The notes: generated by a model not told the origin, from the sequence alone. Positions 31,224 to 40,412 are shown, counted from the stretch's first letter. The stretch is 64,000 nucleotides of DNA from Polynucleobacter sp. MG-5-Ahmo-C2 (GCF_018687735.1 NZ_CP061304.1:1178001-1242000), one strand, 5' to 3'. Numbers and translations: made by a program.

Positions 31224-31595
31224 TTAGGCTTGTGCTGGAGGTGCTGCTGATGGCGGTTTTACCCAAACAACGAGTGGTTTGGGAGATTGATAGAAAAGCT
31301 GCGGCAGAAATGCAAAGGTTTGCGGTGCCTGAAATTTGAGGTTGGTATTAAATGCAGGAGTAATACTGCTTTGGGCAATACAAAAAGGGCATGGTTGAAC
31401 TTGCTCCGCAAGGTCTTTGCCATCATCCTGAACATCAATTTGCATTTTGATACCGTCGGCTACGCAAATCTCCATCGAAAAACCTTGCCCATGCTTTGCC
31501 AACGATACCGCCTGAGACATTGCAGGTGCCAGCGCACTCATTGCAATTGCAATTGCAGCAATCCAGTGAACGAGGTGGTTTTTGCGGGAATTCAT
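31224..31595 (-). CDS. DUF2946 family protein, first gene of the copper operon
   Basis: A 123-residue secreted protein with a signal-like N-terminus (LVHWIAAIAIAMSALAPAM). DUF2946 hallmarks are the short mature region, MEICVADGIKM and the CPFC motif (about residues 74-77). The C-terminus is rich in Pro and Ala. Proteins of this family are encoded beside copper-linked TonB receptors. It begins the five-gene run with about 70 bases to the TonB receptor. Biochemical function is unknown. Confidence 0.78.
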   Translation of the reverse strand: MNSRKNHLVHWIAAIAIAMSALAPAMSQAVSLAKHGQGFSMEICVADGIKMQIDVQDDGKDLAEQVQPCPFCIAQSSITPAFNTNLKFQAPQTFAFLPQLFYQSPKPLVVWVKPPSAAPPAQA

Positions 31596-31632
31596 GATGG
31601 ATAATTTTATCGGATTTTATGATGTGCCATAT

Positions 31633-31656
31633 AAAAAGGGGCTTGCGCCCCTTTTT
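31633..31656 (-). terminator. Terminator after tctA
   Basis: AAAAAGGGGC and GCCCCTTTTT pair around a TTGC loop. On the minus strand it follows the tctA stop, separating the transporter from the copper operon. Confidence 0.88.
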
Positions 31657-31690
31657 AATCAGATCAGACTGGCTTTTGACCAGCTAAGCT

Positions 31691-33187
31691 TTATGCGGCC
31701 ACCTTCTTCTTACCAATGAACTTGCCTATTAATGGCCAGAACAACAGGAGCAAAGCAACAGATGAAATACCAGCCACTAGATAGTTAGAGAAGAAAACAT
31801 CTAAGCTACCTTGTGAGATCAACATGGACTGACGGAAGGAGTCTTCTGCGCGGTCACCCAAGACCAAAGCTAAGACCATTGGGGCCATTGGATAGTCAAG
31901 TTTCTTAAAGACATAGCCCAGTACGCCAAAGCCCAACATCAACCAAACGTCAAATGTCGCATTGTGAACGGTGTAAGCACCCACGGCACAAATCACAATA
32001 ATGACTGGTGCAATGATTGAGAATGGGATTCTCAAGATTGAAGCAAACAATGGCACACATGTTAATACTACAAACAAGCCAGCCAAGTTACCTAAATACA
32101 TACTTGCAATCAAGCCCCAAACAAAGTCTGGCTTCTCTACGAAAAGCAATGGGCCAGGTTGTAGACCCCAGATCAACAAGCCACCGAGCAATACCGCTGC
32201 CGTAGGTGAGCCTGGGATACCAAGAGATAACATTGGCAGCAGTGCTGAAGTACCTGCAGCGTGGGCCGCAGTTTCAGGAGCAACAATCCCCTCCATCTCG
32301 CCTTTACCAAAGTTCTCACCATTCTTAGAAACGCGCTTTGCAACGCCATAAGCCATAAATGAGGCAGGCGTCGCGCCGCCTGGGGTGATACCCATCCAGC
32401 AACCGATTAAGCAGCTACGTAATGAAGTAGCCCAATACTTAGGTAACTTTGCCCAGGTCTCGAGAACCACTTGGCGGCGAATCTTAGCTGCTGCACCATG
32501 GAATGCAAGACCTTCTTCCATCGAGAGCAATATCTCACCGATACCAAACAAACCGATAACAGCGATCAAAAAGTCAAAGCCACGCATGAGTTCAGGGTGA
32601 CCAAATGTCAAACGCAATTGACCAGTAACAGTATCCATGCCGACAGTAGCCAAGGCAAAGCCCAACATCATGGCGGAGATTGTCTTGAACGGCGATCCTT
32701 TATTCATGCCCACGAAACTACAGAAGGTTAGCAAGTACACCGAGAAGAACTCAGGTGGCCCAAACTGCAGAGCAAACTTAGCAACCAAAGGCGCCAAGAA
32801 CGTAATCATCACAATCGCAAAGAATGCGCCAACGAAAGAAGAGGTAAAGGCTGCAGTTAGCGCCTCACCTGCTTTGCCGTTGCGGGCCATTGGGTAACCA
32901 TCGAAAGTTGTCGCAACTGACCAGGGCTCACCTGGAATATTGAAGAGAACAGATGTAATCGCACCACCAAACAATGCACCCCAGTAAATACAAGAGAGCA
33001 TGATGATGGCTGATGTTGGTGGCATTGTGAATGTCAATGGCAACAGAATTGCAATGCCGTTGGCACCACCCAATCCTGGTAGTACGCCAATAATCACACC
33101 GAGTGTTACACCTACCAGCATCAGCAGCAGGTTAAATGGGGTCATTGCAACAGCAAAGCCGTTGAATAGAGCGCTAATTTCTTCCAA
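31691..33187 (-). CDS. tctA: Tripartite tricarboxylate transporter, large permease TctA
   Basis: A 498-residue protein with about 12 membrane segments. The family motifs GVLPGLGGANGIAILLPLTF near the N-terminus and GITPGGATPASFMAYG in the middle are present. It moves the carboxylate handed over by TctC across the inner membrane with ion coupling. Start is TTG at 33187, fixed by AAGGAG six bases before it. Gene order on this strand is tctC, tctB, tctA. Confidence 0.95.
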   Translation of the reverse strand: MEEISALFNGFAVAMTPFNLLLMLVGVTLGVIIGVLPGLGGANGIAILLPLTFTMPPTSAIIMLSCIYWGALFGGAITSVLFNIPGEPWSVATTFDGYPMARNGKAGEALTAAFTSSFVGAFFAIVMITFLAPLVAKFALQFGPPEFFSVYLLTFCSFVGMNKGSPFKTISAMMLGFALATVGMDTVTGQLRLTFGHPELMRGFDFLIAVIGLFGIGEILLSMEEGLAFHGAAAKIRRQVVLETWAKLPKYWATSLRSCLIGCWMGITPGGATPASFMAYGVAKRVSKNGENFGKGEMEGIVAPETAAHAAGTSALLPMLSLGIPGSPTAAVLLGGLLIWGLQPGPLLFVEKPDFVWGLIASMYLGNLAGLFVVLTCVPLFASILRIPFSIIAPVIIVICAVGAYTVHNATFDVWLMLGFGVLGYVFKKLDYPMAPMVLALVLGDRAEDSFRQSMLISQGSLDVFFSNYLVAGISSVALLLLFWPLIGKFIGKKKVAA

Positions 33188-33228
33188 CTTGAACTCCTTT
33201 TTCTCTAATCTTTTTTATTTATATTTTT

Positions 33229-33756
33229 TTAGTTCACACCAACAAACTCGAGCGGGTTAAACCATGAACCATGTGGCAATGGAACTTGGAACCAAAACTC
33301 GAACATGAGGTATAGGGCTACGCTCACCCCAACTGATACTGCAATTGCCTTCCAAAGCGGATATTTACCAAGCCAAACCATGAAAATGGCGATATAAAAC
33401 ACTGAGGAGACATAAATACCAATTAACTGAACACCAAGCACGAACACAACCGCTGGCAACAATACAGCCATCACCTGATTGAAGGATTCTTTATCAACAA
33501 ATGACTCTGTTTTCTTTTTCTTATTCACGATCGCCGCTTGGTAAAGAGTCACCGCGCTTGAAAGAAGGATGATTAAGCTAATATAGAAAGGGAAATATCC
33601 CGCTTCTGGGCCATCACTACCCCAGCTAGCACCAAGCTTGATGCTACCTACCATCACGATCAGCCCTACCACCATAAACAGGAAGGCGGTGATGATATCC
33701 ATTGATCGCACACTGATCACTGAGTCTTGATTTGAATTATTTGTATGTTCAGACAT
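33229..33756 (-). CDS. tctB: Tripartite tricarboxylate transporter, small permease TctB
   Basis: A 175-residue membrane protein with four membrane segments (AFLFMVVGLIVMVGSI, FPFYISLIILLSSAVTLY, VMAVLLPAVVFVLGVQLIG, LWKAIAVSVGVSVALYLMFE). The GPEAGYFPFYI motif is typical of TctB. There is no good Shine-Dalgarno sequence. Expression is probably lower than that of tctC because a terminator-like hairpin stands between them. Confidence 0.9.
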   Translation of the reverse strand: MSEHTNNSNQDSVISVRSMDIITAFLFMVVGLIVMVGSIKLGASWGSDGPEAGYFPFYISLIILLSSAVTLYQAAIVNKKKKTESFVDKESFNQVMAVLLPAVVFVLGVQLIGIYVSSVFYIAIFMVWLGKYPLWKAIAVSVGVSVALYLMFEFWFQVPLPHGSWFNPLEFVGVN

Positions 33757-33794
33757 TTGCTTTGTTCATTAATAAAGTTGATTAACGCACTACT

Positions 33795-33826
33795 TAAAAA
33801 ATAGGACCCCCTGATGGAGGTCCTAT
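33795..33826 (-). terminator. Intra-operon hairpin/attenuator between tctC and tctB
   Basis: ATAGGACC and GGTCCTAT flank a pairable loop, followed on the minus strand by a T run (TTTTTTA). It looks like a leaky terminator between the abundant binding protein and the two permease genes. Confidence 0.72.
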
Positions 33827-33841
33827 CTGATTTCCTACTGA

Positions 33842-34846
33842 TTACTTAGCCAAGAATCCAGCTTCGGTCATTAATTGCTTGTGAAGTGCCTCATTCAAGG
33901 TGAGCCAGTTTCTAAATTCTTTGCCAGACATAAATGTTTGGTTGAAAGCACCATCAGCCATGAACTTCTTCCACTCAGCTGTCGCACGTACTTTTTTGAA
34001 TAACTCCACATAAAAATCAACTTGCTCTTGTGTCACGCCAGGAGCCATGAAGATGCCACGCAACATGGTGTAGTCAGTTGAAACACCTGCTTCTTTACAA
34101 GTTGGAACGTCATACCAAGATTGCGTATCGGTAATCTTTTCTTTGTAAGGCATGCGCGTGTCATCAAATACACAGAGAGCACGCAACTTGCCAGCACGCC
34201 ATTGCGCAACTGCTTCAATTGGATTATTCACAGAAGAATCAATATGATTACCAACGAGCTGAACAGCAACGTCGCCACCCCCTTTGAATGGAATGTAAGT
34301 GAATTTAGCGCCGGTTGCTTTTTCAATCGCTACGGTAATAATTTGATCTTCTTGCTTAGAACCTGTACCGCCCATTTTGAATTTACCTGGGCCCGCTGCT
34401 TTAGCGGCATCAATATATTCTTTTGCTGTTTTGTATGGCTTTTCAGCGTTATCCCACAAAACAAATTGATCAAGCGCCAACATGGCAACTGGAGTGATGT
34501 CTTGCCAATTAAATGGAACACCAGTAGCCAATGGAGTGGTAAACAAGTTCGAGAGTGTGATCACGATCTTGTTTGGATCACCCTTAGCTTCTTTCATTGC
34601 CAAGAAACCCTCAGCACCAGCACCAGCGCCTTTATTCACAGGGATAATCGCCTGCTTCATCAAATTATTTTTGGTAATGATCCCTTGAATCATGCGCGCC
34701 ATTTGATCGGCACCACCGCCAGGACCGGCAGGAATAATGAATTCAACAGGCTTACTTGGCTCCCATGCTGCAAATGCAGGTGAAACGCCAGCGACACCGA
34801 GGGCTAAGGCGGTGGAAATCAATGCCCCTTTTAACTTCATCTTCAT
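33842..34846 (-). CDS. tctC: Tripartite tricarboxylate transporter substrate-binding protein (TctC/Bug)
   Basis: A 334-residue periplasmic protein with a signal peptide (residues 1-26, ending AFA). It opens AWEPSKPVEFIIPAGPGGGADQMARMI, the TctC/Bug 'FIVPagPGGg.D' pattern, and has the GSKQEDQI and VNNPIEAVAQWRAG regions lining the carboxylate site. The substrate cannot be told from sequence; this subgroup binds varied carboxylates. AGGAG lies before the ATG. No tctDE regulator pair is nearby. Confidence 0.93.
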   Translation of the reverse strand: MKMKLKGALISTALALGVAGVSPAFAAWEPSKPVEFIIPAGPGGGADQMARMIQGIITKNNLMKQAIIPVNKGAGAGAEGFLAMKEAKGDPNKIVITLSNLFTTPLATGVPFNWQDITPVAMLALDQFVLWDNAEKPYKTAKEYIDAAKAAGPGKFKMGGTGSKQEDQIITVAIEKATGAKFTYIPFKGGGDVAVQLVGNHIDSSVNNPIEAVAQWRAGKLRALCVFDDTRMPYKEKITDTQSWYDVPTCKEAGVSTDYTMLRGIFMAPGVTQEQVDFYVELFKKVRATAEWKKFMADGAFNQTFMSGKEFRNWLTLNEALHKQLMTEAGFLAK

Positions 34847-35153
34847 AATGTGTGCTCCTGTAATGGTTTGCCAATTTATTTTTGGCTTATTTAATGTGTC
34901 TGTGATTTTTAAACAAGATAGGCTATCAGAACTTGACTGCCATCAATTATTTCAAAATCGTTACGTGCAAGCTTCTGCAATCTAGTGGAAACCCTGATCA
35001 ATCAAGCTACGGACTGCGTTTAGTGTACTTACATTTGGACCTAAAAACCGCATTAAATACACATTAAATGCACAAAATGATAATGGCTATTTAGCGAGAT
35101 TTGTCAGGGGTAATTCGGGGCTAAATATCTAGGTAATTACCCTAGTTATCCAT
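34847..35153. other. Upstream region of tctC without genes
   Basis: About 307 bases with no coding frame I can support. It holds a tandem 11-base repeat (CATTAAATACA / CATTAAATGCA at 35051-35072) and a ten-base palindrome GGTAATTACC at 35132-35141. Either might be a regulator site for tctC, about 205 and 290 bases upstream, but no consensus is recognised. Confidence 0.4.
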
Positions 35154-35224
35154 TGGTGCCGCTTGCAGGAATCGAGCTGGCGACCTTTTCATTGCCAATA
35201 CACCGCCCTACTACCGGAAGCGAT
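35154..35224 (-). pseudogene. Decayed tRNA-Thr(GGT)-like sequence
   Basis: On the minus strand the last 50 bases read ATTGGCAATGA, AAAGGTCGCCAGCTCGATTCC, then TGCAAGCGGCACCA. This follows the anticodon loop, variable arm, T arm and acceptor-CCA of a proteobacterial tRNA-Thr(GGT). Decay is clear: the anticodon stem hardly pairs, the T arm has mismatches, the anticodon would read GGC, and the 5' half overlaps the end of the DUF1854 coding sequence. The encoded ACCA end and five acceptor pairs (CGCTT/AAGCG) remain. It may be a relic or an old integration scar. Confidence 0.55.
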
Positions 35225-35678
35225 CTAGGAGCTTTTTGCTGACCTTGTCCAGCTCGGTAGAGTCCTTAATCAGGAACTGCAGACCGTTAGAATCAGCAAT
35301 CAACAGGGTATTTCCGGCGATTCTGCGGATATCCTCTTCACCCTTCAAACGAATACGAGTGGGACCTCGATCCGTTTCAATATCCCAAATACTGGGCGTT
35401 GCAAATGTCGACACCTTGGTAATTTTCTCGATGACCGGCATAAATTCACGGGCAGCCAATTCTTCCTCAATCAGAGCAAGCTCTGCCTCTGGAATGAGCG
35501 AAACATCTGGATACCAACATACTTCTTTGCCGGATTGATTCATGATGCCAATACCGGCAGCAGGTGCGGTAATTGGAAATGCTCGAACTGGATGAACTCC
35601 AATATGACGTTCACCTTTTGCGTCGATAAATACTAAATGGCCAAGTGCATCGCGCTCTAGTTGATGCGCCTTACTCAT
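35211..35678 (-). CDS. DUF1854 protein associated with cyanophycin metabolism
   Basis: A 155-residue soluble protein with family motifs FPITAPAAGIGIMNQSGKEV, SIWDIETDRGPTRIRLKGEEDIRR and DSNGLQFLIKD. DUF1854 proteins are encoded with cyanophycin synthetases and an ABC transporter, as here; the role is unknown. The ATG overlaps the stop of the ABC transporter gene by four bases (ATGA), so the two are translationally coupled. Its last codons overlap the tRNA-like relic. Confidence 0.85.
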   Translation of the reverse strand: MSKAHQLERDALGHLVFIDAKGERHIGVHPVRAFPITAPAAGIGIMNQSGKEVCWYPDVSLIPEAELALIEEELAAREFMPVIEKITKVSTFATPSIWDIETDRGPTRIRLKGEEDIRRIAGNTLLIADSNGLQFLIKDSTELDKVSKKLLDRFR

Positions 35679-38020
35679 ACGCCACCTCCAATATTTTTCG
35701 CAATCACTTCTAGTTGCTCTTCTTGCTTTTCCGCATGAGCCTCTTCAAGACTCTCACCGATAGCGCCACCCTCAACCAACTCGGCAGCATGACGCAACTG
35801 CGCTTGATACAAGGTGTAGTAAGCCCCCTGGGTCTCCATCAGCTGGTCATGTGAACCAATCTCCACAATCTCTCCCTTATCAAGAACTACCAGACGGTCA
35901 GCCTTTCTAAGTGTTGAAAGACGATGCGCAATCGCGATTGTTGTGCGGCCTTTAACTAAGTTATCTAATGCGCGCTGAATTTCTTTTTCGGTAGTGGTAT
36001 CAACGGATGATGTTGCCTCATCCAAAATCAAAATACTTGGATTAATGAGAAGCGCGCGCGCAATTGAAATACGTTGACGCTCTCCACCCGAAAGAGATTG
36101 ACCACGCTCACCAACTAAGGAGTCGTAACCAAGCGGGAGTCTGAGAATAAATTCATGGGCATGGGCTGCACGAGCTGCTTCAATAATTTCTTCACGAGTA
36201 GCGTCCGGTTTTCCGTAGGCAATATTCTCAGCAATCGTGCCAAAGAATAAGAATGGTTCTTGCAAGACCAAGCCAATACGCTTGCGATAGTCGGCAATTC
36301 GAATGCTGCGAATATCGCGCCCATCTAAGGAAATTGAACCAGAGTTCACATCATAAAAACGACAGATCAAATTCACCAAAGTGCTCTTGCCTGAACCGCT
36401 ATGCCCTACCAGGCCAATCATTTCTCCGGGGGCAATATCCAAATCAATGCCTTTAGATACAGCGCGGTTTCCATAGCGGAAGCCCACGCCACGCAAGGCG
36501 ATGCGGCCTTGAACTTGTCCTAATGGCGCTGGGTTGATTGGCTCGGGAACGCTCGATACGTGATCCAAGATATCAAAAATGCGCTTCGCGCCTGCGGCTG
36601 CTTTTTGTGTATGAGAAACAATTCGACTCATTGAATCTAATCGAATATAAAAACGTCCGATGTAAGCTAAAAAGGCAATCAATACACCAACTGTTACTTT
36701 TTGGTGCGCAACCTGCCAAATACCAAAACCCCAGACAACCAATAATCCAGTTTCTGTGAGTAATGTCACGGTTGGAGAAAACAATCCCCACACACGGTTC
36801 ACACGATCATTGATTTGTAAATTGTGCTTGTTTGAGTCAACAAAACGTTTGAGCTCACGATCTTCTTGAGCAAATGCTTTCACTACCCGAATACCCGGAA
36901 TAGTGTCAGCTAGGATATTGGTAACTTCAGACCAAATGCGATCAATCTTTTCAAAGCCAAAACGCAAGCGATCACGTACTACATGAATCATCCAAACAAT
37001 GAATGGCAATGGAGCTAATGTCACTAAAGCAAGTAAAGGATCAATCGACACCAAGATTGCCGCAGTCATGGTGATCATGAGTACATCAGTTGCAAAATCT
37101 AAAGCGTACAAAGACAAGAAAACGCAGATACGATCAGTCTCTGCGCCAATGCGCGCAATCAGGTCACCCGTACGTTTGCCGCCAAAATATTCTAGAGAAA
37201 GCTTAAGTAAATGCTCAAAAGTGGTATTACGTAGGTCAGCGCCAATACGTTCACTCACCAATGCAAGTAAGTATGTTTTCCACCAACCCAGACCCCAGGC
37301 AACAATTGCTGCCCCAAATAAAGCCAGCAAATACATACTTGCTAAATGAAAATCTATTGGGTTGCCACGCTCATATGGAATCAACACGTGATCCATTAAA
37401 GGCATGGTGAGATAAGGTGGAATAAGCGTTGCGCCAGTAGATAGCAAGGTCAACACAAAACCCAGCGCAAGTTGTTTCTTATAGGGTCTTGCAAAACGCC
37501 AGAGCTTGAATAAAGTCCAGGTAGAAGGTGGAGTGTCGTCCTCTGGGTCACAAGTAGGGCATAAATCTGAATTGGCCGGTTTTGGACTTAAGCAAACTGG
37601 GCAAACTTGTTTATCGTATTCGCTTGACTCGCTCTTACTTTCTGCCTCTCCTCTAGTGAGTTGCTTAAAGCTTGATTGCAAGCGGAGAACTTGTGGGTTT
37701 ACTGCCAAGGTGAAATACCAAGCTCGCAGCAAACTATCGGCAGTTTCTAGCCTTAAATGCCCCACCCCAGCATGATCCCCATGAATCAAATGCTCTTTCT
37801 GCCCTATAGACCAAGACTCAAATTGCTTACCATCGGTCCAAAAAAGACCTTCTTCGCTCAGCCAAATCAGGCTTTTTTCAAAGCGAAGATCCGCACCCAA
37901 ATCGAGTTCAACCCATGCTAGCAAAGCATCAAAGCTGTGGACTGGAGATTTATGGTCCTGCAAAATAGCTTGCCAATAGCTTGGCAAAGCGGGGGCAAAA
38001 GGTAGGATTTCTGGCTTCAT
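35675..38020 (-). CDS. ABC exporter (fused membrane and ATPase domains) of the cyanophycin locus
   Basis: A protein of about 781 residues. The N-terminal 160 residues form an extra domain that ends in a zinc-ribbon-like CPVCLSPKPANSDLCPTC. The six-helix exporter domain spans about 175-460. The ATPase has Walker A GHSGSGKST near 540, LSGGERQR and LILDEATSSVD, as in MsbA-type half transporters. Cargo is unknown; the link to cyanophycin genes is positional. A GTG at 38026 is in frame before the ATG at 38020; TATACT at 38031-38036 would give almost no leader. Confidence 0.88.
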   Translation of the reverse strand: MKPEILPFAPALPSYWQAILQDHKSPVHSFDALLAWVELDLGADLRFEKSLIWLSEEGLFWTDGKQFESWSIGQKEHLIHGDHAGVGHLRLETADSLLRAWYFTLAVNPQVLRLQSSFKQLTRGEAESKSESSEYDKQVCPVCLSPKPANSDLCPTCDPEDDTPPSTWTLFKLWRFARPYKKQLALGFVLTLLSTGATLIPPYLTMPLMDHVLIPYERGNPIDFHLASMYLLALFGAAIVAWGLGWWKTYLLALVSERIGADLRNTTFEHLLKLSLEYFGGKRTGDLIARIGAETDRICVFLSLYALDFATDVLMITMTAAILVSIDPLLALVTLAPLPFIVWMIHVVRDRLRFGFEKIDRIWSEVTNILADTIPGIRVVKAFAQEDRELKRFVDSNKHNLQINDRVNRVWGLFSPTVTLLTETGLLVVWGFGIWQVAHQKVTVGVLIAFLAYIGRFYIRLDSMSRIVSHTQKAAAGAKRIFDILDHVSSVPEPINPAPLGQVQGRIALRGVGFRYGNRAVSKGIDLDIAPGEMIGLVGHSGSGKSTLVNLICRFYDVNSGSISLDGRDIRSIRIADYRKRIGLVLQEPFLFFGTIAENIAYGKPDATREEIIEAARAAHAHEFILRLPLGYDSLVGERGQSLSGGERQRISIARALLINPSILILDEATSSVDTTTEKEIQRALDNLVKGRTTIAIAHRLSTLRKADRLVVLDKGEIVEIGSHDQLMETQGAYYTLYQAQLRHAAELVEGGAIGESLEEAHAEKQEEQLEVIAKNIGGGV

Positions 38021-38219
38021 TGACACTAAAAGTATAGTGGAGCTAGATTTTTTAGATTTATAGATCCTGTCAACTTTAGGGCTGTAAAAACGTTAAATTA
38101 ATGAACTAGCCCTTTTTATGTACTTTTGCTAATTTTGTGAGTTTTAAATAAAAACTATAAATAGAGAGACTGTCTGACGCGTCATAGCCAAACCCAGGCC
38201 CCAGAACTCGCAATACCCC

Positions 38220-40412
38220 ATGCCCCAATTACTAGATAAATCCATCGAGATCCTGAGTGTTAAGCATCTCCGTGGCCCCAATATGTGGACCTACCATCCC
38301 GTCATTGAGGTTTGGCTAGATATTGGTGATTTGGAGGACTATCCCTCTAACCTCATTCCCGGTTTTTATGAGCGACTAGTTCAGGCTCTACCGAGTCTCG
38401 TTGAACATCGTTGCAGTTATGGAGAGACCGGCGGTTTCTTAAAGCGCGTCGAAGAAGGTACTTGGCCTGCGCATATTCTGGAACACCTTACGCTTGAGTT
38501 ACAAAATTTAGCCGGTATTCCAGGTGGCTTTGGCAAAGCACGTGATGGTGATAGACGAGGTGTCTATAAAGTCATGGTGAGCGCCATTAATGAAGAAGTC
38601 ACCCTAACTGCGCTCAAATATGCACGTGATTTGTATTTAGCTTTAGCGCAAGACAATCGAGATAGTGTTGCGCTGGTGAGTGACATCATCGAAAAGCTCC
38701 GCGACCTTGGCGATGATCTTTTGCTTGGGCCAAGCACAGCGTGTATTGTCAATGCAGCTGAAGAGCGTGGCATTCCCTCGATTCGTTTATCAGAAGGCAA
38801 CTTAGTCCAACTGGGATACGGCGCCAAGCAACGTCGTATCTGGACCGCAGAGACCGATCAAACTAGTGCGATTGCCGAAACCATCTCTAGAGATAAAGAT
38901 TTAACTAAGAGCCTATTACGGAGTGCTGGCGTCCCCACTCCTGAAGGTAGAACTGTTACTAGCCCTGACGATGCATGGGAAGCTGCACAAGACATTGGTC
39001 TACCTGTTGTTGTTAAACCAATTGATGGCAACCATGGTCGTGGCGTATTCATTAACCTTTACACCCAACAAGAAATCGAGGCTGCTTATGCAGTAGCGAT
39101 TGATGAAGGTAGCGAAGTTTTAGTAGAGCGCCACATTGTGGGTGATGAACATCGCTTACTGGTAGTTGGCAATAAAGTCGTTGCTGCCGCCAAAGGAGAA
39201 ACCGTTTGGGTTACTGGTGACGGTAAGCACTCTGTTTACGAACTCATTCAAATACAAATCAATTCAGATCCCCGTCGCGGTACTGCAGAAGAGCATCCGC
39301 TCAATCCAGTTCGCATTGATTCAGCAGTAGAGCTTGAGCTCGCACGTCAACAACTCACAGGCGATAGTATTCCTACCGCAGATCACAAAGTGCTCATTCA
39401 AAGTAACGGCAATGTCGCTTTTGATGTAACCGATCTGATTCATCCAGACGTAGCTCACCAAGTGGCCCTAGCAGCACGCGTAGTTGGCCTTGAGATAGCC
39501 GGTGTCGATTTGGTTGCACAAGATATCAGTCGCCCACTAGCAGAACAAAATGCTGCCATCGTGGAAGTAAATGCTGGCCCCGGCCTCTTAATGCATTTGA
39601 AGCCTGCGAGTGGAAAACCACAACCCGTTGGCAAAGAAATTGCTCAACACCTCTTCCCTCCAGGGACAGATTTCCGTATTCCAGTTGTAGGTATTTGTGG
39701 TGAAAATGGCAAAACGCCTGTTGCAGAAATGATTGCCCACTTCCTACGTCTAACCAATGTGTATGTTGGCCTCTCATGCAGTAAAGGCTTGTTTTTTGGC
39801 AATCGCGCGATCCCTAATACCAATGCATCCAATTGGGAAAATGCGCGCCGCACTTTACTCAATCGCGCCGTAGAAGCGGTCGTCATTGAAAATAATCATC
39901 TCTCTATGCTGATTGAAGGCTTAGCTTATGATCGCTGCCAAGTTGGCGTAGTCCTTAATGTAGACCCAAAGGCTAACTTTCCTAAATACGCTATTTATGA
40001 TGAAGAGCAAGTCTTTAGCGTTATACGCACCCAGATTGATGTGGTACTCCCAACTGGAGTTGGCGTTCTCAATGCTGACGATCCGATGTGTGTGCAGATG
40101 GCAGAGCTCTGTGATGGTCAAGTGATCTTGTTTAGTGAAAAACCGAATTCTGATGTTGTCAAAACTCATCTGGAAAACGGAGGTCGTGTTGTGCTAGTTG
40201 GCAAACAACAAATTACTCTCAAGTCTGGTAAGTTGGATCAGAAATCAATTCCCGTACCACGCCACTCCGAATCAGACAATAGCGCCCCATGGAAAGGTAT
40301 GAACTTAGGTGCTGCCATTGCCGCTGCCTGGGCACTAGATATACCATTTAATGTTATCGAAGCTGGTGCGGAAACATTTGTGCCAGACCTCACTACTGCA
40401 CCAGGGGCTTAA
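38220..40412 (+). CDS. Cyanophycin synthetase-like protein lacking the Mur ligase C-terminal domain
   Basis: A 730-residue CphA homologue. The N-terminal domain (1-160) and ATP-grasp domain (about 210-480: VVVKPIDGNHGRGVF, EVNAGPGLLMHLKP) look intact. The Mur-like part is damaged: the P-loop is GENGKTP instead of GTNGKTT, and the ARGG and GDHLG motifs of the next gene are replaced (ENNHLS, LNVDPKANF). The protein ends at DLTTAPGA, exactly where the Mur C-terminal domain should begin. It may add only aspartate, or serve as a partner of the full-length enzyme, which it directly precedes. Similar paired CphA' proteins occur in related betaproteobacteria. Confidence 0.85.
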   Translation: MPQLLDKSIEILSVKHLRGPNMWTYHPVIEVWLDIGDLEDYPSNLIPGFYERLVQALPSLVEHRCSYGETGGFLKRVEEGTWPAHILEHLTLELQNLAGIPGGFGKARDGDRRGVYKVMVSAINEEVTLTALKYARDLYLALAQDNRDSVALVSDIIEKLRDLGDDLLLGPSTACIVNAAEERGIPSIRLSEGNLVQLGYGAKQRRIWTAETDQTSAIAETISRDKDLTKSLLRSAGVPTPEGRTVTSPDDAWEAAQDIGLPVVVKPIDGNHGRGVFINLYTQQEIEAAYAVAIDEGSEVLVERHIVGDEHRLLVVGNKVVAAAKGETVWVTGDGKHSVYELIQIQINSDPRRGTAEEHPLNPVRIDSAVELELARQQLTGDSIPTADHKVLIQSNGNVAFDVTDLIHPDVAHQVALAARVVGLEIAGVDLVAQDISRPLAEQNAAIVEVNAGPGLLMHLKPASGKPQPVGKEIAQHLFPPGTDFRIPVVGICGENGKTPVAEMIAHFLRLTNVYVGLSCSKGLFFGNRAIPNTNASNWENARRTLLNRAVEAVVIENNHLSMLIEGLAYDRCQVGVVLNVDPKANFPKYAIYDEEQVFSVIRTQIDVVLPTGVGVLNADDPMCVQMAELCDGQVILFSEKPNSDVVKTHLENGGRVVLVGKQQITLKSGKLDQKSIPVPRHSESDNSAPWKGMNLGAAIAAAWALDIPFNVIEAGAETFVPDLTTAPGA

